In this document: positions 12,101 through 24,100 of the stretch, in pieces
How the letters are laid out: each line of letters begins with the position of its first letter
How positions within the stretch are numbered: position 1 is the stretch's first letter
Origin: Antedon mediterranea
Lineage: Eukaryota > Echinodermata > Crinoidea > Comatulida > Antedonidae
Assembly: GCF_964355755.1 (NCBI RefSeq)
Contig: NC_092672.1
Coordinates: 17,730,501-17,794,500, forward strand
Direction: 5' to 3'
DNA: 64,000 bases
Notes under the pieces: model-generated
What the model was told of the DNA's origin: nothing
The model's input: only the letters and a program-made list of their open reading frames with translations
Database searches by the model: none
Made by a program: the position numbers and the translations under genes

Positions 12101-15100
12101 ATAGAAAGAAACACGTCTGTAAAATCATCAATTTAAAGGATTTGTTTTTATATGTTTTTCCTTCTTAAAGTACTTATATAAGTCCCAATTTTAAAGTGTG
12201 GTATTCAGGGTAAAGTTATTTGACAAATTTGGAGTCAAAATACAAGGCAGATGCGAATAAATACAATACAGTTCTTCCCGTTTATACTACGACAATTCTG
12301 TGGCAACATTTACTATGCTGTTGTTAAGTGGTGATGTGGAGCCTAATCCAGGACTTTGTCGAAGTAAAGTATTATTCATACTTACAGTCACTTGCTAACG
12401 AAATGAAAAATAACAACAACAAATTTTGGTCTTGGATGAAGAAGTCTTATAAATCAAATGACTCGCAGCCTTCAGCATTAAATCATGGAGGTTCTTCAGT
12501 GTATTCGCCTAATGAAAAGGCCGATGTTTAATAAGTATTTCCACTCTATTTTTAAAACTGGTGGTACTAGTTCATCTGTTGATGTTATTTACACTGATTT
12601 TTCGAAAGCCTTTGACCTCGTCTCCTATCAACTTCTTGTCCATAAACTTTCCAAATTTGGTATTTCTGGCCCTATCCTTAAATTATTTGTTAGTTACCTT
12701 GATTTCAGGCAACAACACGTTATGTTTCAAGGTCAAGCTTCTGATTGGCTCACTGTTTTGTCTGGGGTCCCCCAGGGCTCGATCCTTGGTCCCCTCTTAT
12801 TTAATATCTTTATCAATGATCTCCCTTCTAATCTTTCTTCTTCTTGCTTACTTTTTGCGGATTATCTTAAACTCTTTAATACTATCAATGGCCCTAATGA
12901 TACTGTTTCCCTTCAGATGGACCACCACCTGGAAGCTGAGTTTAAACTTACCAAAATGCAAAATTATGACGATTACTAAGAAAAGACAATATCCAATATG
13001 ATTACAGCATTAATAATCATGTTTTGGAAAGAATTGACCGTCATAAAGATCTTGGTATTATTATCGACTGTAACTTAAATTTTATTCCTCAAGTTGATGC
13101 TGCTGTTAGTAAAGCAAATAGAATGCTAGGCATGATACGTCATAATTGCTGGTGTTTTAAAAATTCTAATACATTAATTCATTTATATGTTTCTCTTGTC
13201 CGTCCCCATCTTGAATACTGTAGTGTTGTGTCTAATTCGTTTTCGTCTGCTCATAGTACCCGTCTTCAAAGAGTCCAAGATCGTTTTGTTCATTTTTGTG
13301 TATTCTACTTGTAAGTTTGATCTTCAGTTTTTGTATAAATGTATGAATTCCCGTTTCAATTGTAATTTTATCTCCTTGTTTTCCTGTCATGTTAAAGCTG
13401 TTGGTTGTCGTACTCGTAATTCCAAATGTAATCTTCTTTATGTGCCGTATTGTCGTGTCAATGTTACCAAGAATGGATTTATCTCACGTATTTGTCTTCT
13501 TTTTAATAATTGTGTTGTTAAAGATAATTCTATTGATCTCTTTTTTGACCGTTATAATTGTTTTTGTAATAAAATTAGTAAAATTGTTTAATTTTGTATT
13601 GTTAGGTTTTAAGATTTATATATATTTATATGGTATAGTTTATTCCATTGTGTAAGGGGCGGGTTTGCCGCTGTTGAATGAATAAAATAAAATAAATAAA
13701 AATAAAATAAGGAAAAACATCCTCCGTACCAACACAATGGAGTAAATATATACCAACAAACAACCCGTCAAGTTTGTTTGTTGTAAAGAAAAAAAAAATT
13801 TACTCAACAGGCGAAAATAATATATGTTTATCTACTGTATGTTTTGCGGTGGTATTTAATTATATTTATGGTAATAAATGAAACCGACTATGTTTAAAAT
13901 TATGTATGGATAAACAAGTATTGTTTTTAAGCTGTAGTATATCTTAGAATTTGTAATCTTAGGTCTTGGGTCTTTAGCTTTCGTGATCTTACTGTAGGTC
14001 TTAGGGGTTTTAGCTTTAGTGGTCTTAGGTTTCGTAACACCCTCGACTCGACCTACCGGAATGGTACAGATAATATAGCTCGAATGAGAGAGTTGGAATA
14101 TTGTAAACATACGTATTGCCAATTTGCCAACGATATTTTAAAAGCAATTTTAAAACCAGAATCCTCCTTTAAACAGGATTCTAGTACTAATTCAAACAAA
14201 ACCCCTATTTTTAAAATTTGAATGGCCATAAGGTGACGTTAGATCATCCTGTAGATATAAATTTTACATGAATTAGCAATTCTCATCGGCTTCCATAATA
14301 AATTTTTTTAAATGGGGTAACCAGCCATTCTGAGGAGCTATAACCGATTAAAAATAGGTATATTTTTGCACAAATTTGCATTAACTTATTTATAAATGGA
14401 TTTTTAGCACATAATTATTCAAGTTTAACAATCAAAGTTCATCAAAATAAATTTACTACAGAAGGTATGAAAAACAATAATCAATTGCAAAAACAAGTGT
14501 GTGCGCAAAACGGCAACAAATAATTTGAAATCCTTCAAATGGCCTGAAATGTATGCGAAATTGATTAGAAATTATTTTGCGAATTTTGAAATTTGTAATG
14601 TGTACTCGCGTAATTTTTTGCATAGCACGCTCTTTTTATCATGTCAAAAGTTGCTCCATATTATGAAATACAATTCTGTAAAGTTTCAATGATAAATAAA
14701 AGTCAACCATAAAATTTCATAAAATTACGCGTAACTTGTGCTGCGCGACTCTAATGTCATATAACAAAGTTTAAGGTCAATATTTTGACACAGTTATACA
14801 ATCTTAATGTTGACAAGAATGAGAGATATGCGTGCAATAAAATTTGTGGAAAGAAAGAAGAATAAGATATGAACTTGTCACTCTGATTAGTTAGTTATTC
14901 AGACAATAAACGCCACGTGCATGTCATACGTTGGAATATTGCACACAGAAAAAGATTATGGCATTATGAATTGAGGAATATAATATGTTGTTATAGTGCT
15001 GAAATCTGTCTATTTTGTGTCATATACTACAGTATACACAGTATAATCTGTATATGTATATAAACATACAGTGTAGAATAGGTGAAATTACGAGACCCAC

Positions 15101-18100
15101 CATTTATTGAAATTTATAACATGGTGACGGTATCAAAATAAAACACGAAGATAGCAATTTTAGAAATTTGAATATGTAAAATATAGATGCGCACGCTCTT
15201 TTAAATGTGATGAACTACGTTGCAAAAGATGAAAATATGACTTTTTTTATTCTACTGGCCATATGATGACTTCACAACATTTGATTGGAAAAATGTTCAC
15301 ATGATTTCGTATCTACAAACCAATAGCTCCCAGAAACGTTTTAATAATGATTATCTCTTTTTAATCTGACGAGCTAAAAAAAAGATTGAAATTTACTGTA
15401 AAGATGAAAATAAGTGGCTCACGTTATTTAAATTTTTAGACATTATGACGTCATAACAAATTTTTTTTTTAACTCATGCGAAAGATAGTTGATCGACATA
15501 GACAATATTAAAATATCGAGGGAAATGGAATACGGATAAGCGATGCGCTCTATTGAATGTGATGAGCAATAACGAAAGAGACAAATCCTATATTTTACAT
15601 TCGTATGGCAATACGATGATGTCACAACATCCGAGAGGTAAAGATTTGGCATAAATTTATATCTAAAACATATCTGCTTACATATTAAGTTAAAAAAATT
15701 GGGGGTCACCATTGATCCTGAGGAGCTATAATAGATTAAAAATAGGCATAATTTTGACAAATTTTTTGTAACTTTTTCAACTAAAAGGCACGCAAATGAT
15801 CTAAATCAAGTGTTTGTATGACGTCATTTTAATTTGAAATGATTTGAATTTGAATTGGGATTTTCCAGCTTTTCCTAGTCATTTTTAAAAAGATTGACTA
15901 GGAAAGGCTGGAAAATCACAATTCAAAAGAAAATAACACGCGCTGGAATTTTTGACATGCGCAAAATGTCATAAATCCCGTAGAACGTTTATTAGAATTT
16001 AAAAAATGTTAAATGTGCGTGCGCATTCTTGTAAAACATGCCATTTTTAGTGCACAAAAAGTTGATTTTGATAACAATTAACTTTCACCAAGTGTCAATA
16101 AAAAATGACTTTTATTTTTTATCCTATGATCAATCATTGAAATTCATTAAAAATCTGACGTCATTCACAAATAGGAGGTGCACAACTTCATGTAAATGTC
16201 GATATTTTGACAAAGTTACGATATGTTCTGTTTAATGTTTTAGAAACACGCGACGCACAAAAATGACAAAGGAAAGAAGCATAATACAGAAAAAAAATAT
16301 GATGAAACAGTTACAAGGAGTTATCCGCTACTAAGCGAATAACTAATAAAGAAGATGAAAAAAGGGTTATCCGCAACAAAAGTTGAGGATAACAAAAAAA
16401 AAAAGATCCTGACAATAACAAGGGATTATCCGCCAAGTGCGGACAACCAATGAAAGATACATACACAAGTGGACCTGTGCCTCCTTTAAGCTGCATATAA
16501 TCATATGTTCCATTTATGACTCCCTCTACCTCTTGCATGTAAGCCTCCCAATCAATTTCAGTATCTGTAAGAATGTGAAAAGGGTTACAATACATAGTAT
16601 ATGTTTGAACAGTAGTTGGGTAAAGCTGACCAAACAAGCCCGTAGCCAGGATTTTTACAGGGGGTTCTTTGTTCCCAAATAAGGGCCCTTCCCTCTCCAT
16701 TATGGGGATTACCTTTACCCTTTTTAATATTTAATATCAAATGTATGTGAATTAATGTTCGCCCACCATGCCTCCACCCTTCCCCTGGCAAATACAATGC
16801 AAACAGCCTGGCGTATAACAGAGCCTTGTTGGGTCACATGCAAAAAGAACTTTGTTACATAACCTCTCACATCCAGTGACAAGTACATGTATCTTAACAA
16901 ATATAAGAGTTCCTTGGCCCAGGAAAATACTATGCCTAGTCTAGTTTGAAAGGGCACTTCATGAAAAGGGAGGTTCATTTGAACCCTAGGAACTCCCCTG
17001 GCTACGGGCTTGGAATAGTAATAAATACAAAACTAGCATAAAAATAGAATTGAATTTGTCACTTTGACGAATTATAGGTGATCATTTTTATAATTTAATT
17101 GACATTAATATTTTTTAAACATGCACGTATGTTAACATATGATCGGAAAATGTTGATGTATGCCATCCTATTGCCTTATAGTGCTGAGTTGTGCCTATTA
17201 TATGCCATATACATTATGATATACTGTATATCTATATACAGTGTAGCATTTGTGAAAAATGTTCACAATTTTTAGTATTAAGCGGAGGTCCAAGTGTCAA
17301 AATGATGCTTCCCATTGCCATGTTTCTACACACTCAGCACACCAACTTTTTTTGTTAGCTAATACCCTTAGACACAATAATCATGAGGTGTGCCGTTGCA
17401 AATTTACTGCGGCCACCTTGAAATCCAAGATGGCGGCAAAAATGGCCGCCATTTTATAGTGATGCACTTTATTGTTCATAACTTAATAAATATTTGATGT
17501 ATTTTGTTGACATGTTGAATAATAGCTAATTACATTATCTATTCAATAACATATTTTTATTTTAACTTTATTGAAATTAAATTACTTTTTTTAAGCAAAA
17601 AAATCAGCAAAATCTGTGATATACGATATTTATTATGTTAATTACCGTAAGGCAAGAATCCATAATTTTTTTTTTTTCAGATATGCTAACAAACTGACCC
17701 AATATATACTAGAAATAATGTGTAAACTACATGTGCTTGTGAAAAGGCAAACATAAGTTATTAACGATTACGTTTGGGTACTTGTAGCAGGGATTTAATA
17801 ATGTTTAGTAAAATTGTGAAGTTGAGGGGGCTATTTAAGTAAGATACAGGTACTCTATTTTCGGTTGTGACTCATTAAATACTTAACCGATTATGATGAA
17901 AATGGATTTATTTTATAGATAATTAAACCTTCTTCCTTATTAATTATTTAAAAGTTATGTTAGATAATAAATACCTATGAAAAATGTATTATTGTGTAAA
18001 TCTAATTAAATTGTATCATCTTGTAAGCTAAAAAGAAATAGTTTAACCTGCAGGATTTGATTTTTTAAATTTTCATTTTCATTTCTTTATTCGACAACAA

Positions 18101-21100
18101 GCGGTCCAGGGGTTGCGACAGCAACAGAGCGCCATAACACATTTGTGTCCGCAACCCCTGTAACATACAAGATACTACAAGGTAAAAATGTAAACAACAG
18201 AATATTTAAAAAATTTAATTAATTTGTATTACAGTGTTACACAATTTTAAATCCACCTATACAATTAAAATAAAGTTAGCGTTTATCAAGCAGATATTTT
18301 TTCAATTTCGGCAGGAAATTTTTCAAAGGAAGAGTAACTGCTTGATCTTTGATTATGTGGGGTAGTGATGACCATATAACAGGAAAATTGTTGATAGACG
18401 AATATTTTAAAGTATCGGTACGTGCAAAAGGGTGGACAAATGTGAGTAATTCAGGATGGCGTTGATTGATATGGATATTATTATTTACAGTACTACAAAA
18501 AGTTACATCATAAAAACAACGAAATATAAAGGAAATTAAAATCATTAAATATATACAGTATAAGTGTATATACCGTGAAACGAATGACAATCGTGATGAG
18601 TTTGATAGAAAATTGAATGAACAATAAATACATTTTTTTAAATAAATAAATTTTAAAAAGTCATGCTTCTCTAATAAAACATGACACTAACATATCATAT
18701 GTTAGTGTCACGTTCTATCTTTTGTTGGCCTTAAATCAGTACAATAAACTAAATGTAACTACCATAGTGGAGTCTGGTAGGGATATTTTGGTTCAGTTTT
18801 TTCCAAAAACACCCAATTTGGTAAACAGGTTGCCAATCCTATACGAATTCAATTTTGATGGGCGTCAAGCAAAATGATCACTTAATTTGCATAATTTAAA
18901 ATGGCGGACATTTTCGTATCAGTTTTGACCCATATTTTAAGGCATTAATTGCCATATCTTAGTAAATGGTTGTCATAGACAGTTTATTTTGGTGTCAAAT
19001 TGTTCAGAACATAAACCACTACTACTAGCAATTATACAAATTTTGGGTTTCAAAATTAGTTAAAGCCTTCTCAGTACATAACACCCGACGCCAGTATCTC
19101 TCTATACTCACCAACCTCCACCCCTCTTCAATAACACCCCACACTCTTTATTAAAAACAAATTCTTTCCAGTGAAGGACAAATTCATTTCAACTTTAGCT
19201 TCAAATTGAGAGGGATATACATAGCTATGATATGCCTAATAATGGTTTAAGTATGTTGTAAACTGTGTAAATGAATAGGTGTCATATTGGCCTTCTTTTT
19301 CTCACCATCACAGCCACAATCAACAAACCTTAACTCTTCCCCTGGACAGTTCAAATGTAGTAACTTTTCCTAGTACAATTCCAATCATATATAGGCTACT
19401 TCATTACGCCAGAATTGTCGCTCCTCCCCCTCCAAACAAACCCCAGATACTGGGTCATGTGTTTAAGATGGTTCCAGTACAAATTATGTTAGCCATCACT
19501 CCCACCCCATAATCCCTCAGTGGCAGTTTTCAAATGTAGTTTAAAACATTCCCAATAAAGTTTCGGTCATGGTGATAGGCCATCCCCATTCCCTTCCCAG
19601 GGATAATTAAAATACATTTTCGAACCACAATTCCGGTCAATTTGATAACCTGGCCTAAGCAAAATCCCCACTTCCCCTGAACCCCTACTCTCACACCCTA
19701 TCTCCCAACCCCCTTCCCACCAAATCCCCGGGCTTTTTGAAATGTAGTTTAAAAGATACCCAGTACAATTGCGGTTATTTTGATACCCCATATGTATGGT
19801 TACATGCAGAAACAGAAATGTATATACCGAACAAACATCGAAAGTTGGGAAAAGTGGGCCATTTTGACCAGATTTTGGCCCCTAACTTGGATCCTAGATG
19901 GCGGATTTCCAACTGCATTAATGTTAATATCTTTTGATATTCATAAAACTACTTGTCATAGAGAGTTGATTTAGGTGTCAAAATGTTCAGAACATAAACA
20001 TTTCTATTTACTATAATGAAGTTTTTCTCAAATAATGACCATATCATGTTTGACCTTTTGACATATTGATCAGCCGTTTTAACCTAATTAACAGATTTAC
20101 TTTTATTACTTTCATTTCTTTTACATACATTTCAAAACATTGAATGATGTGCCCTTTCTCATATCGAGCATTTGGAAAATAATGGCTTATTTAACTTCTT
20201 GAACAGTCTGGTTGGTTAAGTCAGCATAACCATATGTATGGTAATGGTAACATTTTCAGTGTTCTTGTAAATACAAAATGCCCACTATTTGGGGAGCCAG
20301 AAAGGGTTCATCTGCACCCTCTAGTAAACTATGTTAACAATGTTTTTTTGCTTCCTTATATCAATACAAATCATTTTTTTGGAACATCTGAACAAAACAA
20401 ACCAAGTTCTTTAGAATTGTTAAATTATTAATTTTTAGAGTAGTATGAAGTTTAAAGCTTACTGTGCAATGTCATAACAAACATGGTACGCTTTTTAATT
20501 AGTATTATAGTTATAAATTATTATAAGTTAGTGATTTCAACAAAAAGGAGGACGAGTAAATAAACAATTTTCTTTATAACATAATATATAGTCATACTAC
20601 AGTTATTTTGATGTGTTGTTATTGTTCAACTATGGTTTAAAAGTATGTAACAGTATACTGTATACTGTAGCATTTACCGGAGTTAACCATTGTACTCTAG
20701 TAGCTAGATCAACTTTCGTATGCACTTTGAGGTCCAGAGAATTTGACTTCAGAAATTGGTTTAAGGTGGTCAAACAATCATTTTTGGCTTGGTTACACAT
20801 TTTGAAAATGTGGCGAAAGGTCAAAGTGAAAGGTCATAAGATCAAACACCAATATGTCCTTAAATCTCAACAACCACTGGTCACAGCGAAGTAATTTTGG
20901 TCTCAAATTGATCAGAAGGTATACATTTATATTCAGTCTAATGGGACATTTTAGTTAAATATGACCGGAAATGCCATTTCTGACCTTTGACCCACAACCC
21001 ATGGCATGTATTTATCTCCGTAACTACTGGTCGTAGACACTTGAATTTGGTTTTAAATTGTTCGAAATATATATTTTGTTATTTGTTACACATTTTGAAA

Positions 21101-24100
21101 AATGTTACAAAAGGTCAAAGGGTTAGGGTCAAGGGTTATATGAACAAATAAATAAAGGCACTTTTATCTCAGCAACCACTGGTTGCAGCAAGTCAATTTT
21201 GGTCTCAAAATGTTCAGAAGGCATGCATTTATATTCCATCTAATGGGGCATTTTAGTAAAAAATGATCAGAAATGCCATTTCTGACCTTTGACCCACATT
21301 CCAGGGCATCTTCATATCTCTGTAAGTACCGGTCGTAGAAACTTAAATTTGGTTTTAACTTTTTGATATTAATTGTGCTGTATTTTTTTTTACATCTAGG
21401 TGGTATTTATTTGATTATACATATTACCATATTATACCCCAAATAAAGTTGCCTTCACTCCCCCTAAAAACCCTTTTGAACAATAAATGCCCGGGGTGTT
21501 TAATCGGATACACATGGCAAGTTACTTCTAGCATTCTGAAAAGAACTGTTGAGCTTGACGTTTCTATCAAAATGTTTTGGGGACAGCAATAACTAGTACT
21601 TGAAATTGAAACAATTTAAAGTATCAGCTATTGCATAACATTACCGTCTAAGGATAAGTTATGTAGATATATGTTTTTTATTTGAAACATTAGTAATAGT
21701 ATTTCTGTTCACCTTTTAACCACATTTTCTATTACAATGAATGTAAATATATTTCGAACAATTTGATACCAAATTTAAGTTTCTACGACCAGTACTTACA
21801 GAGATATGAAGATGCCATGATATGTGGGTCAAAGGTCAGAAATGGCATTTCTGATAATTTTTGACTAAAATGTCCCATTAGATTGAATGTGAAAGTATGC
21901 CTTCTGAACATTTTTAGACTAAAATTGACTTGCTGCGACGAGTGGTTGCCGAGATACAAGTATCTATTTATATTTGTTCATATAACCCTTGACCCTGACC
22001 CTTTGACCTTTTGAAACATTTTTAAAAATGTGCAACAAATAACAAAATGTTTATTTCAAACAATTTAAGACCAAATTCAAGTGTATACAATCAGTAGTTA
22101 TGGAGATACATACATGCCCTGGGGTGTGGGTCAAAGGTCAGAAATGGCATTTCCGGTCATTTTTTACTAAAATGTCCCATTAGACTGAATATAAATGTAT
22201 ACCTTCTGATCAATTTGAGGATGGGCTTAATTTGTATACGGTTTCATATGTACATTTTATTACATCTGCTTTCATAATAAATTATAATCATCAAGGTCAC
22301 CTTTAATTTTGAAGAGCTGTGAGATATTCAAATATACACTGAAGGTGAAATTACGCGACCCACGTTATTCGAGTTTTTACGCATGATACGTCATCATAAT
22401 AAAAATGGTGGCAACTCATGATAAAGATAATTAATTTAGCAAGCACATACTGAAATTTGAGCGAAAATCGGGCTCAAATAACGGAGATGCGCTCTATTGA
22501 ATGTAACCTACACAAAAAGATAAAAATTCCTAATTTTTAAATTCAAGTGGCCATTTGATGACGTCACAACATTTTGTACGTCAAATTTGCCGTACAAAAA
22601 AACATTGCAAAAAAATGACCTTTTTAAAATCAAGATTGACCAGAATAATGGTCGAGGAGTGTCTTGAAGCTGTGCCGATTTGCGGTGCCCCTGCCAGTCG
22701 ACTAATATTTTGGTCCATGTCAAAGAATATGTTCATGTTAAAATAATACGGGTGCTATTTAATATATCGATGGAAGATAAGCTTTTGTGACATTATACCT
22801 ATATATAAATTTTCCTTAAAATCAATAGGCATGTTCTGACAGTAAGTATATACCTATGCACAGAATGAAATAAAAAAAATGACTAAAAAACTAATTATCA
22901 ACTATTACAATAGTCTCATTTGACTAACAATGGAACAGCAACGCAAAAAAAACAAACGGGTGGATTTTAAAAGAAATAGCTTTTTTTAAACCACTCGTAT
23001 TAAAAAGCTGGTACATTAAATCAAGTTATGTTTTGAAATTACAAATCACAAATTATAACCCTTGCCTCTTGTCCAAAAATAAGTTTTTTTGGACAAGTAG
23101 TTCTCGAGAAAATGCAATTTCAGTTTACTTTTTACTTTAAGACTGCTCACCGGCTTTTGAAAATGGTCTCCTATTTTTTAACACTAGACGGTCTGACAAT
23201 ATCATTTTTGTTTTTTGTGAAGTTATTAAAAAACCAATTTTGTTGATTTTTAATAGGCATGGTCTGAAAGTATATACCTATCTACACCCAAAAATTCAAA
23301 ACGATAACTTGAAAACTGTAGGCGCTATCGTGCTAACAAACAAACAAACATACATACAAACATACATACATACAAACATACAAACAAAGTAAATACTATA
23401 CTTGGCAAAATTCTTTTTGCCAAGTAACAAACAAACACGCTACCGATTACATATACCTCCTTGGCGGAGGTAAATAAAGATTTGATACAATAACAATAGG
23501 TGATCATTTTATTCTAAATGATCACCTAATAAATAGCTCAAAAAAAAAAACTATTTCTTTTGCAAATTTATCAATGATTTCCATGTCTACACTAATAAAA
23601 ACTTGAAACTAGTAACAGTGGGACAGCCAGTCGACAAATCGTGTCAAATTTCGACTCGGAGAGGGCGCCCTACTTTTCTAATTTGGTTCAAAATTGCTAA
23701 ATTTTAGGGTGTTGGAAAAACACAATATTTGTAATTTTAGCTGATTATCGGAAAAATATTGTTAGTGAAATAAATTCATAAATGGTTTTAATATATTGTC
23801 ATGTAAAATTTAATGTATTTGAACAAAACGATAATCTGTAATTTAACGGCAAAATCAACCAATGTCTTTTTTCCGAAATTGTACCCTAGAAAATCGTTAA
23901 AATAAAATATTTAGAAAAATTGAACAGTCCTGAATTTAAAATCCCTGTTAGAAAAATTAATAATCTACAGTATACGATATTAAGATACAAAATTCGGTGG
24001 TTGGGATGCAGCTCCGACTATTCAAACTAAAGGTACCACTATTTGTTCCATCGAAAACTAGCGAAACCGCCATTTTGTAAACACATCGTCATCGTGTTTA

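Larger units (their letters stand above)
11558..14042. mobile_element. Mutator-like TIR element with 10 bp target duplication
   Basis: Perfect 10 bp direct repeats TCGACTCGAC flank it at 11548-11557 and 14043-14052. The TIRs of about 90 bp begin GGGTGT(C/T)ACGAAACCTA and are built from short subrepeats such as CACGAAAGCTAAGACC. Long TIRs with an 8-10 bp duplication fit the Mutator superfamily. No transposase frame is seen. The interior holds a foldback block and a CR1-like LINE. Confidence 0.8.
11035..14168. mobile_element. TTAA-flanked, Kolobok-like non-autonomous DNA transposon
   Basis: Flanked by TTAA at 11031-11034 and 14169-14172. The imperfect TIRs begin AAGGGAGTTCCAGG on the left and AAAGGAGGATTCTGG on the right (inverted). 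Removing it rejoins the host repeat: CTCTATTAA then ACAGGATTCTAGTAC parallels CTCTATTAAATTGGATTAAC in copy 1. TTAA target sites occur in Kolobok and piggyBac; the purine-rich ends favour Kolobok, which is an inference. No transposase is present. It contains the Mutator-like element at 11558-14042. Confidence 0.72.
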
